A DNA stretch of 9,736 nt from Rhizobacter sp. (GTDB taxonomy: Bacteria; Pseudomonadota; Gammaproteobacteria; Burkholderiales; Burkholderiaceae_C): the NCBI GenBank assembly GCA_025351675.1, contig JANXVK010000069.1, positions 1 through 9,736 of the forward strand, given 5' to 3'. The notes under the pieces are model-generated. The model did not search any database. It saw only the letters and a list, made by a program, of their open reading frames with translations, and was not told the origin of the DNA. A program made the translations under genes and the position numbers. Every line of letters begins with the position of its first letter. Positions within the stretch are counted from its first letter, which is position 1. Positions 1 through 7,184 of the stretch are shown here, piece after piece.

Positions 1-43
1 CGATGGATTGCCTACCGCTGAAATACCGCTCAAGGAGCACGCA

Positions 44-514
44 ATGATGCAACGACGCACCGTTCTCGGCTTGGGCGCACTCGCGCTCGCACCGTCCGCT
101 TTCTCCCACCACGGCTGGAGCAGCTTCGACCAGGAGCGGCCGATCTGGCTCGAAGGCAACGTCGTGAAGGTGGCTTGGCGCAACCCGCACGCCGAACTCG
201 AGATCGAACTCCCGGCCGGCCTGAAGCTGCCGGCCGATCTGGCGCAGCGCGCACTGCCGGCGCAATCGGCCTCGGTCGACGGCGCGGGGCTGCTGAAGCG
301 CGCGGTGCTGCCGACGCGGCGCGACAAGGTCTGGGAGATCGAGCTCGCGCCGCTGACCCGCATGGCGGCGTGGAAAGTGCCCGAGATCAAGGTCGGCGAG
401 GCTGTCTCGGTGCTCGGCTTCACCTTGATCGGCGAGAAGGGCGACGCCGTGGTGCGCTGCGAATACCTGTTCGCCGGCGGCAAGGTCTACGGGCTGCGCT
501 CCGCGCCGGTCTGA
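44..514 (+). CDS. Exported DUF6152-like small protein
   Basis: A 156-residue protein of unknown function that probably acts in the periplasm. Residues 4-5 are a twin arginine followed by a hydrophobic run (TVLGLGALALAPSAFS), which looks like a Tat- or Sec-type signal peptide. Cleavage near residue 21 would leave a mature N-terminus beginning HHGWSSFD. That HH-x-W/F-x-x-F-D start, followed by a beta-rich stretch with W45-x-NPH (47-49), is the pattern I associate with DUF6152 proteins; the exposed histidines could bind metal, but this is inference. The start at 44 is chosen because AAGGAG at 32-37 lies 6 nt upstream; the second ATG at 47 is also possible, and an upstream in-frame ATG-like extension to position 8 has no such support. 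The gene converges on hemL with 8 bp between stop codons. The single cysteine lies near the C-terminus. Family assignment is from memory of the motif; the function is unknown. Confidence 0.8.
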   Translation: MMQRRTVLGLGALALAPSAFSHHGWSSFDQERPIWLEGNVVKVAWRNPHAELEIELPAGLKLPADLAQRALPAQSASVDGAGLLKRAVLPTRRDKVWEIELAPLTRMAAWKVPEIKVGEAVSVLGFTLIGEKGDAVVRCEYLFAGGKVYGLRSAPV

Positions 515-522
515 ATCGCCGG

Positions 523-1818
523 TCAGCGCAGCGCGTCGAGCGCCGCCGCGGCGGTGGCGCGCAAGTCGTCGGCCGTGTGCGCGCTGCTGACGAAGCCGGC
601 CTCGTACATCGCCGGCGCGAAGTACACGCCGCGGTCGAGCATCGCGTGGAAGAAGCGGTTGAAGCGCTCCTTGTCGGTCGCCATCACGGTTGAATAGGTC
701 TGCGGCAGTTCGCTGGCGAAGAAGAAGCCGAACATGCCGCCTTCGCAATCGCCGACCATGGCCACGCCGGCTTGCTTCGCGCTGGCGAGCAGGCCGTCGA
801 GCAGGCTGCGCGTGCTGGCCGACAGGGCTTCGAAGTATGCGGGCTTGCGAATCTCGCGCAGCGTGGCCAGGCCGCAGGCGGTCGCGATCGGGTTGCCCGA
901 CAAGGTGCCCGCCTGGTAGACCGGCCCGAGCGGCGCAAGCTGCTGCATCACCGCGCGCTTCGCGCCGAAGGCCGCCAGCGGCATGCCGCCGCCGATGACC
1001 TTGCCGAACACGCTTATATCGGGCTCGAAGCCCGGGATCGCCTTCGCATAGATCGATTGCGCGCCGCCGAGCGCGACCCGAAAGCCGGTCATCACCTCGT
1101 CGAATACCAGCATCGTGCCGTGTTGGGTGCACAGTTCGCGCAGGCGCTTCATGAACGGCACGCTGGCGCGCACGAAGTTCATGTTGCCGGCGATCGGCTC
1201 GATCATCACGCAGGCGATGCCGTCGCCTTGCGTCTTGAACACTTCCTCGATCTGCTCGACGTTGTTGTAGTCGAGGACGAGGGTGTGTTGCACGACCTCG
1301 GCCGGCACGCCGGCGCTGGTTGGAAAGCCGAAGGTGGCGAGGCCCGAGCCGGCCTTCACGAGCAGCGCATCGGCATGCCCGTGGTAGCAGCCCTCGAACT
1401 TGACGATCTTGCTGCGACCGGTCGCGCCACGCGCCAGCCGCAGCGCGCTCATCGCGGCCTCGGTGCCCGAGCTGACGAGCCGGACTTGGTCCATGCTCGG
1501 CACCAGGCTCAGAATTTCTTCGGCGAGTTCGATCTCGCGCTCGGTCGGCGCGCCGAACGAGAAGCCGTCGACGGCCGCCTTCTGCACCGCCTCGAGCACG
1601 GCCGGGTGGCCGTGGCCGAGGATCATCGGGCCCCAGGAGCCGATGTAGTCGATGTAGCGCGTGCCTTCGGCGTCGAAGATGTACGGCCCTTCGGCACGCG
1701 CGATGAAGCGCGGCGTGCCGCCGACCGCGCGGAACGCCCGCACCGGTGAGTTCACGCCGCCGGGGATGACTTTCTGGGCACGCTCGAAGAGGTGTGCGTT
1801 CGTCTTTTCAGTGGACAT
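523..1818 (-). CDS. hemL: Glutamate-1-semialdehyde 2,1-aminomutase
   Basis: A PLP enzyme that converts glutamate-1-semialdehyde to 5-aminolevulinate, the last step of the C5 route to heme, siroheme and corrinoids, in the cytoplasm. The 431-residue length matches the family (about 427-432). Visible signatures are the N-terminal [11 protein letters not shown], the cofactor-phosphate motif SSGTEA (116-121), the DEVMTGFR segment (240-247), and FGKVIGGG with the PLP-Schiff-base lysine at K273, followed by GTLSGNP (304-310). The start at 1818 is preferred over an in-frame ATG at 1893. GAGGAG (complement 1827-1832) lies 8 nt upstream, and the protein then begins [14 protein letters not shown], where homologues begin; the longer form would add a basic Arg-rich stretch that is simply thiD-like sequence in another frame. 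The start codon lies inside the 3' end of the thiD-like gene (11-bp overlap), so the two are probably co-transcribed and translationally coupled. Confidence 0.97.
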   Translation of the reverse strand: MSTEKTNAHLFERAQKVIPGGVNSPVRAFRAVGGTPRFIARAEGPYIFDAEGTRYIDYIGSWGPMILGHGHPAVLEAVQKAAVDGFSFGAPTEREIELAEEILSLVPSMDQVRLVSSGTEAAMSALRLARGATGRSKIVKFEGCYHGHADALLVKAGSGLATFGFPTSAGVPAEVVQHTLVLDYNNVEQIEEVFKTQGDGIACVMIEPIAGNMNFVRASVPFMKRLRELCTQHGTMLVFDEVMTGFRVALGGAQSIYAKAIPGFEPDISVFGKVIGGGMPLAAFGAKRAVMQQLAPLGPVYQAGTLSGNPIATACGLATLREIRKPAYFEALSASTRSLLDGLLASAKQAGVAMVGDCEGGMFGFFFASELPQTYSTVMATDKERFNRFFHAMLDRGVYFAPAMYEAGFVSSAHTADDLRATAAAALDALR

Positions 1819-2755
1819 GGCGCGGGCTCCTCGGCGGCGTCTCGTCGTCGGGCGCGGCCTCTTCGGCGCCGGGCTCGCCTTCCTCGTCTTCACCTTCCTC
1901 GCCGGGCGGCAGGGCCCAGAAGAAGCGATCCGGGATCACGTTGCCCATGCCGGGGCGGAACCCCGCGTCGAGCGCCTGGTCGAGAAAGGCCAGGGCCTCG
2001 CCGACCGCGGCGGTCAAATCCGCGCCGGTGGCCAGCAGTGCGGCAAGCGCGGCGGCCAGCGTGTCGCCCGCGCCGACGAACGCGACCTCGAAGCGCTCGA
2101 ACTTCTCGCCGGTGATCGCGCCCTGCGGCGAGGCAAGCACGTTGTCCATGAACTGATCCGGCAGCGGCACGCTGGTGACCAAGACGTAGCGCGTGCCGTG
2201 CTCGCCGGCCGCCACCGCCAGCTCGCGCGGCGAAGCCGGGCGCTCGTTGTCCCACTCGGGCAGCAAAAAGTCGGTCAGCGTCTGGTGGCTGCCGACCAGC
2301 ACCTCGGTCTGCGGCAGCACCAGCTCGCGAAAGGCGTCGAGGTAGCTCTGCAGCTCGTCTTCCTCGAACCACGACAGGTTTGGCATGTACGCGACCAGCG
2401 GCACATCGGGGTAGTCGGAGAGGATCTCGGCGACCGCGCTGACGCCTTCGGTCGAGCCGAGAAACCCGACCTTCCAGGCCGCGATCGTCACGTCTTCGAG
2501 AATGCTGCGGGCCTGCTCGGCGATCACGTCGGCGTCGATCGGGTGGTGGTCAAAGACCTCGGCGGTGTCGCGCATCACGATGCTGGTGACGACCGGCAGG
2601 CCGTGCGCGCCCATCGCGGCGATGGTCGACACATCGCCGGCCATGCCGCCGGCGCCGCTCGGGTCGCTGGCGTTGAAGCTCATCACGCAGGCGGGCGCGG
2701 GTTGCTCTTGCGCGTCGTCGGTATCGGTCTCGGGGGTGGGGGTTTCAGCGGTCAT
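1808..2755 (-). CDS. thiD: Divergent ThiD-like (HMP/HMP-P kinase family) protein
   Basis: A 315-residue ribokinase-fold protein. True ThiD phosphorylates hydroxymethylpyrimidine and its monophosphate in thiamin synthesis. Family traits seen are the ASDPSGAGG stretch (29-37), D41, [12 protein letters not shown] (94-105) and the nucleotide/anion-hole motif VGAGDT (227-232) with candidate base D231. Several ThiD signatures are altered. The Gln of GIQADLK is Ala39, the usual V-DPVM segment reads VAYMPN (121-126), the TPN-x-x-E segment reads VGSHQT (154-159), and GTGC has become GAGD. The first 24 residues are Thr/Pro/Asp-rich. The last 30 or so form an acidic tail (EEGEDEEGE, then Arg/His), whose codons contain the hemL ribosome site and start. 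M25 is an alternative start; neither has a strong Shine-Dalgarno. No THI box (TPP riboswitch core) is seen upstream. The gene symbol follows common annotation; a thiamin role is uncertain. Confidence 0.75.
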   Translation of the reverse strand: MTAETPTPETDTDDAQEQPAPACVMSFNASDPSGAGGMAGDVSTIAAMGAHGLPVVTSIVMRDTAEVFDHHPIDADVIAEQARSILEDVTIAAWKVGFLGSTEGVSAVAEILSDYPDVPLVAYMPNLSWFEEDELQSYLDAFRELVLPQTEVLVGSHQTLTDFLLPEWDNERPASPRELAVAAGEHGTRYVLVTSVPLPDQFMDNVLASPQGAITGEKFERFEVAFVGAGDTLAAALAALLATGADLTAAVGEALAFLDQALDAGFRPGMGNVIPDRFFWALPPGEEGEDEEGEPGAEEAAPDDETPPRSPRHVH

Positions 2756-2862
2756 CGAAGGGGCCCGAGAGCGTTGCGAGAAGAGGCGGCGGCGGCCTGA
2801 AAATCGGCTCGGCCGAACCTCTAGACGAATGTGAAGAATGTTGCGTATGTACCTACAAAGAC

Positions 2863-2893
2863 TTGGTTTTTCGACAAATCGGGTGGCTACAAT
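2863..2893 (+). promoter_or_regulatory. Possible sigma70-type promoter for rubA/pil genes
   Basis: TTGGTT at 2863-2868 and TACAAT at 2888-2893 resemble -35 and -10 elements with a 19-nt spacer, which is longer than ideal. They lie in the least GC-rich part of the divergent control region, about 125 nt upstream of the rubredoxin start. The -10 match is good (5 of 6) and the -35 is mediocre. Whether the promoter also serves pilG onwards is unknown. Confidence 0.4.
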
Positions 2894-2908
2894 CTGGCTG
2901 CATTGTAG
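2887..2908. promoter_or_regulatory. Inverted repeat CTACAAT-N8-ATTGTAG in divergent promoter region
   Basis: Perfect 7-bp arms, CTACAAT (2887-2893) and ATTGTAG (2902-2908), flank an 8-nt spacer. The symmetry places a TACAAT hexamer on each strand: one as a -10 for rightward transcription (rubA), the other (complement 2902-2907) as a possible -10 for leftward transcription of the thiD-like gene and hemL. No convincing -35 is seen for the leftward copy. It may instead be a dimeric regulator's operator. A chance occurrence cannot be excluded. Confidence 0.35.
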
Positions 2909-2935
2909 TGAAGCAACGCGCCCTCATAAGCGACT

Positions 2936-2990
2936 GCGGCTCTGCCGCTGTGCTCATACCCCCCCGTGGGGGCGGCCGGCTCGGCCGGCC
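2936..2990. repeat. GC-rich hairpin cluster upstream of rubA
   Basis: Three adjacent potential hairpins: GCGGC-TCT-GCCGC (2936-2948), a C-run against a G-run (CCCCC at 2960-2964 with GGGGG at 2968-2972), and GGCCGG-N5-CCGGCC (2974-2979 with 2985-2990). Composition changes sharply from the AT-richer promoter just before it. The style resembles the dispersed extragenic hairpin elements common in Comamonadaceae-like genomes and the clusters before pilI and chpA in this window. No run of T follows, so a classical intrinsic terminator is not supported. Confidence 0.5.
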
Positions 2991-3019
2991 TGGGGCCGAC
3001 ATTGAACCCAAAGAACAAA

Positions 3020-3193
3020 GTGACCGACCCCAAAACCTGGATGTGCCTGATCTGTGGATGGATCTACGACGAGGCGGCCGGCGACCCCGAGCATGACATC
3101 GCCCCCGGCACCGCGTGGGCGGCCGTGCCGATGAACTGGACCTGCCCGGAGTGCGGCGCGCGCAAGGAAGACTTCGAAATGGTTCAGATCTGA
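3020..3193 (+). CDS. rubA: Rubredoxin
   Basis: A 57-residue (from the chosen start) one-iron electron-transfer protein. The iron is held by four cysteines in two knuckles, MCLICG (C9, C12) and TCPECG (C42, C45). The core aromatics W14, Y16 and W40 and the EDFEMV tail match rubredoxins closely. Electron partners are not visible; in this family they include alkane hydroxylases, rubredoxin reductases and oxidative-stress enzymes. The start is uncertain. GTG at 3020 gives the usual short leader before KTWMCLICGW, but the upstream AAAGAAC is a poor ribosome site. TTG at 3002 or ATG at 3041 are alternatives, and the frame stays open upstream into the hairpin cluster. It lies 113 nt before pilG, in the same direction. 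That neighbourhood is, from memory, recurrent in Burkholderiales and need not mean a pilus role. Confidence 0.93.
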   Translation: MTDPKTWMCLICGWIYDEAAGDPEHDIAPGTAWAAVPMNWTCPECGARKEDFEMVQI

Positions 3194-3259
3194 CCGATCC
3201 GGGCCGATAACGTCTGACGAAAATCACGCCGGCAGAGCTGAAAAAGCCGACGGCCACAA

Positions 3260-3276
3260 GGCGGGCTCGCCCCGCC
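3260..3276. other. GC hairpin in rubA-pilG gap
   Basis: GGCGGG (3260-3265) and CCCGCC (3271-3276) can form a 6-bp stem with a 5-nt loop. It lies 67 nt after the rubA stop and 16 nt before the pilG ribosome site. No T-tract follows, so it is at best a factor-assisted pause, mRNA 3'-end stabiliser or 5' leader structure. Nothing else recognisable occupies 3194-3290. Confidence 0.4.
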
Positions 3277-3292
3277 GAACCAACGTGTCGTT

Positions 3293-3298
3293 GAGGAG
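3293..3298 (+). promoter_or_regulatory. Strong Shine-Dalgarno fixing the TTG start of pilG
   Basis: GAGGAG at 3293-3298 lies 8 nt before TTG at 3307. The nearer ATG at 3300 is in another frame and only 1 nt from the site, so it cannot be the pilG start. This decides in favour of the rare TTG initiation codon. Confidence 0.75.
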
Positions 3299-3306
3299 AA
3301 TGCCGG

Positions 3307-3702
3307 TTGAGCAATCAGGCCCCCGCCGACCCCGCGATCCGGGTGCTGGTCATCGACGACAGCAATACGATCCGGCGCAGCGCCGAGATATTTCTGAAGC
3401 AGGGCGGCTACGAGGTCCTGCTGGCCGAGGACGGCTTCGATGCGCTGGCCAAGGTCAACGACCACGACCCCGACCTGATCTTCTGCGACATCCTGATGCC
3501 GCGGCTCGATGGCTACCAGACCTGCGCGATCATCAAGCGCAACACCCGATTCGCCAGCGTGCCGGTGATCATGCTGTCCTCCAAGGACGGCCTGTTCGAC
3601 AAGGCCCGCGGCCGCATGGTCGGCTCCGAAGCCTACCTGACCAAGCCCTTCACCAAAGACCAGCTCCTGCAGGCCGTGGCGCAGCACCGGCGCGGTGCCT
3701 GA
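3307..3702 (+). CDS. pilG: Type IV pilus response regulator PilG
   Basis: A stand-alone CheY-like receiver of 131 residues in the Pil-Chp chemosensory pathway. In P. aeruginosa PilG is phosphorylated by ChpA and promotes pilus extension and cAMP signalling. The receiver residues are present: acidic pair D17-D18, phosphoacceptor D61 in FCDILMP, Ser91 at the end of beta-4 (MLSSKDGLFDKARG), and K113 in LTKPF. The SSKDGLFDKARGRMVGSEAYLTKPFTK region is characteristic of PilG rather than of CheY in general. There is no output domain. Translation starts at TTG with a strong ribosome site (GAGGAG, 8 nt). pilH follows after 49 nt, so the two are likely in one transcript. Confidence 0.95.
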   Translation: MSNQAPADPAIRVLVIDDSNTIRRSAEIFLKQGGYEVLLAEDGFDALAKVNDHDPDLIFCDILMPRLDGYQTCAIIKRNTRFASVPVIMLSSKDGLFDKARGRMVGSEAYLTKPFTKDQLLQAVAQHRRGA

Positions 3703-3751
3703 TCGCGTCGATCCATCCACCGAACATCGCTGCCGACCCCGGGGAAAAGAC

Positions 3752-4117
3752 ATGACGATCCAGAAGATCCTGCTGGTCGACGACTCGAAGACCGAACTGC
3801 ACTACCTCTCCGACCTGCTGGTCAAGCGCGGCTACGCTGTGCGCACCGCCGAGAACGGCGAGGAGGCGATGCGCCGACTCGGCGAAGAGAAGCCCGACCT
3901 GATCCTGATGGACGTGGTGATGCCCGGTCAGAACGGCTTTCAGCTGACCCGCGCGATCACCCGCGACCCGCGCTTCAGCGGCGTGCCGGTGATCATGTGC
4001 ACGAGCAAGAACCAGGAAACCGACAAGGTGTGGGGCATGCGCCAAGGCGCACGCGATTACATCGTCAAGCCGGTCAACGCCGAAGAACTCGTGGCGAAGA
4101 TTCACGCGTTCGACTGA
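3752..4117 (+). CDS. pilH: Type IV pilus response regulator PilH
   Basis: The second single-domain receiver of the Pil-Chp system, 121 residues. In P. aeruginosa PilH opposes PilG or acts as a phosphate sink, and is linked to the retraction side of pilus control. Visible residues are D10-D11, phosphoacceptor D54 in LMDVVMPGQNGF, T84 in IMCTSKNQETDKVWG, and K106 in IVKP. The TSKNQETDKVWGMRQGA stretch is typical of PilH. The start at 3752 is chosen because GGGGAAAAG (3741-3749) lies just upstream and the protein begins directly with the beta-1 strand (MTIQKILLVDDS); a longer in-frame form from 3695 would overlap the pilG end and has no homologous leader. A 113-nt structured gap separates it from pilI. 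Confidence 0.95.
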   Translation: MTIQKILLVDDSKTELHYLSDLLVKRGYAVRTAENGEEAMRRLGEEKPDLILMDVVMPGQNGFQLTRAITRDPRFSGVPVIMCTSKNQETDKVWGMRQGARDYIVKPVNAEELVAKIHAFD

Positions 4118-4153
4118 AAAAATGATGACCCTTGGTCTCACTTCGTTCGCCGC

Positions 4154-4211
4154 CCGCCGAGGGGGTGCAGCCGCACAGGCCACGAAGGGGCCCCTGCGTG
4201 GCCCTTGGCGG
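4154..4211. repeat. Three-way-junction hairpin element between pilH and pilI
   Basis: An outer stem pairs CCGCCGAG (4154-4161) with CTTGGCGG (4204-4211; one G-T wobble). Inside are GTGC-AGCC-GCAC (4165-4176) and a 26-bp near-palindrome at 4178-4203. The palindrome has arms GGCCACG and CGTGGCC, centre AGGGGCCCCT, and one A/G mismatch. The whole element folds as a compact three-way junction occupying most of the 113-nt gap. The sequence style (ending CTTGGCGGCCCGGC) matches extragenic repeats I recall from Comamonadaceae-type genomes. No T-run follows, so it is not a plain terminator. Confidence 0.6.
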
Positions 4212-4230
4212 CCCGGCGCCGTCTGACCCA

Positions 4231-4752
4231 ATGGCCAACAAGCAAGCCCTTCGCGACCTCCAGAGCCGCCTTGCCGAGCGTTTGCAGGCGGCGCGCACGC
4301 AAGCGCGCGCGCAATCCTGGCTCGCGATTGAATCGAGCGGGCGCGGCTTTCTGTTGCCGCTGCGCGAGGCGGGTGAAATCTTCGCGCTCGCGCCGATCCT
4401 GCCGGTGCCGTACAGCCACCGCTGGTTCGTCGGCGTGGCGAACCTGCGCGGGCACCTGCACGGTGTGGTCGACTTGGCCGGCTTTCTCGGTGTCAAGTCG
4501 GCCGAGGCGGGCCGCGAGACGCAGTCGCGCCTGGTCGGGTTCAATCAAGCGCTCGACATCAACTGCGTGTTGATGGTCGACCGGCTCTCGGGCCTGCGCA
4601 GCGAAGACGAACTGAAGCCCGAGCCGCAGGACGGCACGGCGCGCCCGGCGTTCGTCGGCGCGCGCTTGCGCGATGCGTCGGGCCGGCTCTGGCAGGAACT
4701 GATGCTGTCCGAGCTGGTGCACGACGAAACATTCCTGAAGATCGTGGGTTGA
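4231..4752 (+). CDS. pilI: CheW-like adaptor PilI
   Basis: A 173-residue CheW-domain protein that links the receptor PilJ to the kinase ChpA at the inner membrane. The beta-barrel CheW fold is indicated by [12 protein letters not shown] (40-51), the conserved [16 protein letters not shown] segment (67-82; compare G-x-x-N-x-RG in CheW), [13 protein letters not shown] (111-123), and a C-terminal [18 protein letters not shown], typical of PilI. An N-terminal helix (1-30) precedes the domain. The ATG at 4231 gives the expected start ([14 protein letters not shown]), but no Shine-Dalgarno is visible, because the hairpin element ends about 20 nt upstream. The frame also stays open through that element back to TTG at 4132, so a longer product is formally possible but unlikely. 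pilJ follows after 46 nt. Confidence 0.93.
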   Translation: MANKQALRDLQSRLAERLQAARTQARAQSWLAIESSGRGFLLPLREAGEIFALAPILPVPYSHRWFVGVANLRGHLHGVVDLAGFLGVKSAEAGRETQSRLVGFNQALDINCVLMVDRLSGLRSEDELKPEPQDGTARPAFVGARLRDASGRLWQELMLSELVHDETFLKIVG

Positions 4753-4798
4753 GCGCCGCCGGCGTCGAGACCCGCAGACAAGACCGCAAGAGGGCGAT

Positions 4799-7108
4799 AT
4801 GAGCTTCCTGAACAAGATCACGGGCCGGGGTCCGAAAGACGATCCGGCCTTGCCCGACGCGACCGGCACGGCCTTGAGGGCTGGCGACGGCGCGCCGACT
4901 GCGGCCAGCGGCGGCACCGGTTACGACGTACCGACCCAGCAGCAGAACCAGGACCTCGACACCTCAATCATCTCGGAGGCCGCGCCATCGGAGATGGCCG
5001 ACTTCTCGGAGACGCGCATCCAGGATACCGAGCTCGACCCTGCAGCGGCCGGCACCGGCCTGCCGATCATCGGCGCCCGCCCGGTGGCGGAGCAGCAGCG
5101 CATCCTGTTCGTGATGGTCGCGATCGGCCTGATCGGCCTGATCCTGACGACGGTGTGGTCGCTCTACTCGGCGAACCGCGGCGCGGCCCAGGTCGGCGCC
5201 AGCGGTCAGGCGCTGATGCAGTCGCAGCGGCTGGCGAAGTCGGTCTCCCAGGCCTTGATCGGCAGCGCCGCGGCGTTCCCCGAAGTGAAGGAAAGCGCCG
5301 ACGTGCTGGTGAAGAACGTGCGCGGTCTGCGCACCGGCGAAGGCGACATCCCGGCCGCGCCGTCGGGCGTGCAAGACGCGATCGAGCCGATGCTGCCGTT
5401 CGTCGACAAGGCCGAGAAGAACGCCAAGACCGTGCTCGACCAGCAGAAGATCCTGACCCAGGTCGGCCAGGCGCTGCGCGCGATCAACCGCCAGTCGTCC
5501 GACCTGCTCGAGACCGCCGAAACGGTGTCGTCGCTGAAGCTGCAGCAGGATGCCTCGCCGGCCGAGCTCTCGGCCGTCGGCCAGCTCGTGATGCTGACGC
5601 AGCGCATCGGCAAGTCGGCCAACGAATTCCTGACGATGGAGGGCGTGAGCCCCGAGGCGGTTTTTCTGCTCGGCAAGGACCTGAACACGTTCCGCGAAAT
5701 CGGCCAGGGCTTGCTCGACGGCAACGCCGAACTGCGCCTGCCGGCCACCAAAGACGCCCAGACCCGGGAGCGCCTGGTCACGCTGATGAAGCAGTACGAA
5801 GAGACCCGCACCCAAGCGAGCGGGATTCTCGGCAACCTGCAGGGGCTGGTCTCGGCGCGCGAGGCGCAGGCCGGCATCGTCGCCGACAGCGAACCGCTGC
5901 GCAAAGGGCTTGAGGTCGTGCAGGACCGGCTGTCAAAGGAAACCGGCTTCAGCGGCGCGAGCCTGCTGCTGCTGCTGCTCTCGGCGGTCGTGCTGTTGCT
6001 CGGCGCCGCCGGGCTGCTGCGCTTGTATGTGCGCGACCAGACCGAACGCGCGATCGCATCGGAAGGCCAGCGCGTCGCGGCCGAACGCGAACAGCAGGAA
6101 GCCAAGCGCGTCAACGATGCGAACCAGGCGGCGATTCTGCGTCTGATGAACGAGCTGCAGGCGGTCGCGGAAGGCGATCTGACCCAACAGGCGACGGTCA
6201 CCGAAGACATCACCGGCGCGATCGCCGACTCGGTCAACTACACCGTGGAAGAGTTGCGCACGCTGGTGGCGCAGGTGCAGGGCACGGTCGGTCGCGTGAC
6301 CGACACGACCCAGCAGGTCGAGGCGACCTCGACCGAGCTGCTGGCCGCGTCAAGCGAGCAACTGCGCGAGATCCGCGACACCGGCGAGTCGGTGCTGCAG
6401 ATGGCGGGCCGAATCAACGACGTGTCGGGTCAGGCGCAGGAAACCGCGGCGGTCGCGCGCCAGTCGCTGGAGGCGGCCGAGTCGGGCCTGCGCGCGGTGC
6501 AGAACACGATCGGCGGCATGAACTCGATCCGCGACCAGATCCAGGAAACCTCGAAGCGCATCAAGCGCCTCGGCGAATCGTCGCAGGAGATCGGCGAAAT
6601 CACCGAGCTGATTTCGGACATTACCGAACAGACCAACGTGCTGGCGCTGAACGCGGCGATCCAGGCGGCCTCGGCCGGCGAAGCGGGTCGCGGCTTCTCG
6701 GTGGTCGCCGAAGAAGTGCAGCGCTTGGCCGAACGCTCCGGCGACGCGACGCGCCAGATCGCGGCGTTGGTCAAGACGATTCAGACCGACACCCAGGATG
6801 CGGTCGGCGCGATGGAGCGCAGCACCCAGGGCGTGGTCGAGGGAACGCGACTGTCGGACGCGGCCGGTACCGCACTCGGCGAAATCGACCGCGTCTCGCG
6901 CCAGCTCGCCGACCTGATCGGCGCGATCTCGAACCAGGCGCTCAGCGAAGCGCAGTCGGCGAACGTGGTCGCGGCCAACATCCAGCACATCTTCGCGGTG
7001 ACCGAGCAGACCGGCGAGGGCACGCGCTCGACCGCGCAAATGGTGCGCGAGCTGTCGCGCAACGCCGAAGAGCTGAAGCAGTCGGTGGCGCGCTTCAAGA
7101 TCGAATGA
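4799..7108 (+). CDS. pilJ: Methyl-accepting chemotaxis-like receptor PilJ
   Basis: The transmembrane receptor of the Pil-Chp system, 769 residues. An acidic, Gly/Pro/Gln-rich cytoplasmic leader (1-100) precedes TM1 (about 102-124). The periplasmic part has two PilJ-type N-domains whose signatures repeat as MQSQRLAKS (140-148) and MLTQRIGKS (265-273). TM2 is about 386-409, with a six-Leu run. A HAMP-like region covers about 410-490, followed by a long coiled-coil signalling domain. The hairpin tip [21 protein letters not shown] ends near 628 and continues [23 protein letters not shown] in place of the usual IEAAR is a PilJ hallmark. The C-terminus (SVARFKIE) has no CheR/CheB-tethering pentapeptide. 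It is longer than P. aeruginosa PilJ (682), mainly because of the N-terminal leader. The start is supported by AAGAGGG at 4788-4794. In the known system PilJ senses pilin or surface contact and drives ChpA. Confidence 0.95.
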   Translation: MSFLNKITGRGPKDDPALPDATGTALRAGDGAPTAASGGTGYDVPTQQQNQDLDTSIISEAAPSEMADFSETRIQDTELDPAAAGTGLPIIGARPVAEQQRILFVMVAIGLIGLILTTVWSLYSANRGAAQVGASGQALMQSQRLAKSVSQALIGSAAAFPEVKESADVLVKNVRGLRTGEGDIPAAPSGVQDAIEPMLPFVDKAEKNAKTVLDQQKILTQVGQALRAINRQSSDLLETAETVSSLKLQQDASPAELSAVGQLVMLTQRIGKSANEFLTMEGVSPEAVFLLGKDLNTFREIGQGLLDGNAELRLPATKDAQTRERLVTLMKQYEETRTQASGILGNLQGLVSAREAQAGIVADSEPLRKGLEVVQDRLSKETGFSGASLLLLLLSAVVLLLGAAGLLRLYVRDQTERAIASEGQRVAAEREQQEAKRVNDANQAAILRLMNELQAVAEGDLTQQATVTEDITGAIADSVNYTVEELRTLVAQVQGTVGRVTDTTQQVEATSTELLAASSEQLREIRDTGESVLQMAGRINDVSGQAQETAAVARQSLEAAESGLRAVQNTIGGMNSIRDQIQETSKRIKRLGESSQEIGEITELISDITEQTNVLALNAAIQAASAGEAGRGFSVVAEEVQRLAERSGDATRQIAALVKTIQTDTQDAVGAMERSTQGVVEGTRLSDAAGTALGEIDRVSRQLADLIGAISNQALSEAQSANVVAANIQHIFAVTEQTGEGTRSTAQMVRELSRNAEELKQSVARFKIE

Positions 7109-7184
7109 TCGGCCCGCACGAACCATGAGCGCCACGATGATCCGACCCATGCACGTTGAATCGCGCCGAGCCCGAGCGCCCGGC

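Noticed and set aside
772..2800. Plus-strand open frames of 325 and 379 codons (772-1749, 1661-2800) opposite hemL and the thiD-like gene
   Set aside because: Compositionally biased mirror images of the real genes with no recognisable motifs; hemL and the kinase family fit the other strand.
2756..3019. TPP riboswitch upstream of the thiD-like gene
   Set aside because: Neither the CTGAGA core nor the ACCTGATCTGGATAATGCC-like second motif is seen on the minus strand in this stretch.
3260..3276. Intrinsic terminator between rubA and pilG
   Set aside because: The hairpin is present but is followed by GAACCAAC rather than a T-run.
4964..5815. Minus-strand open frame of 283 codons opposite pilJ
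   Set aside because: Low-information His/Arg/Leu-rich translation opposite a clear PilJ frame.
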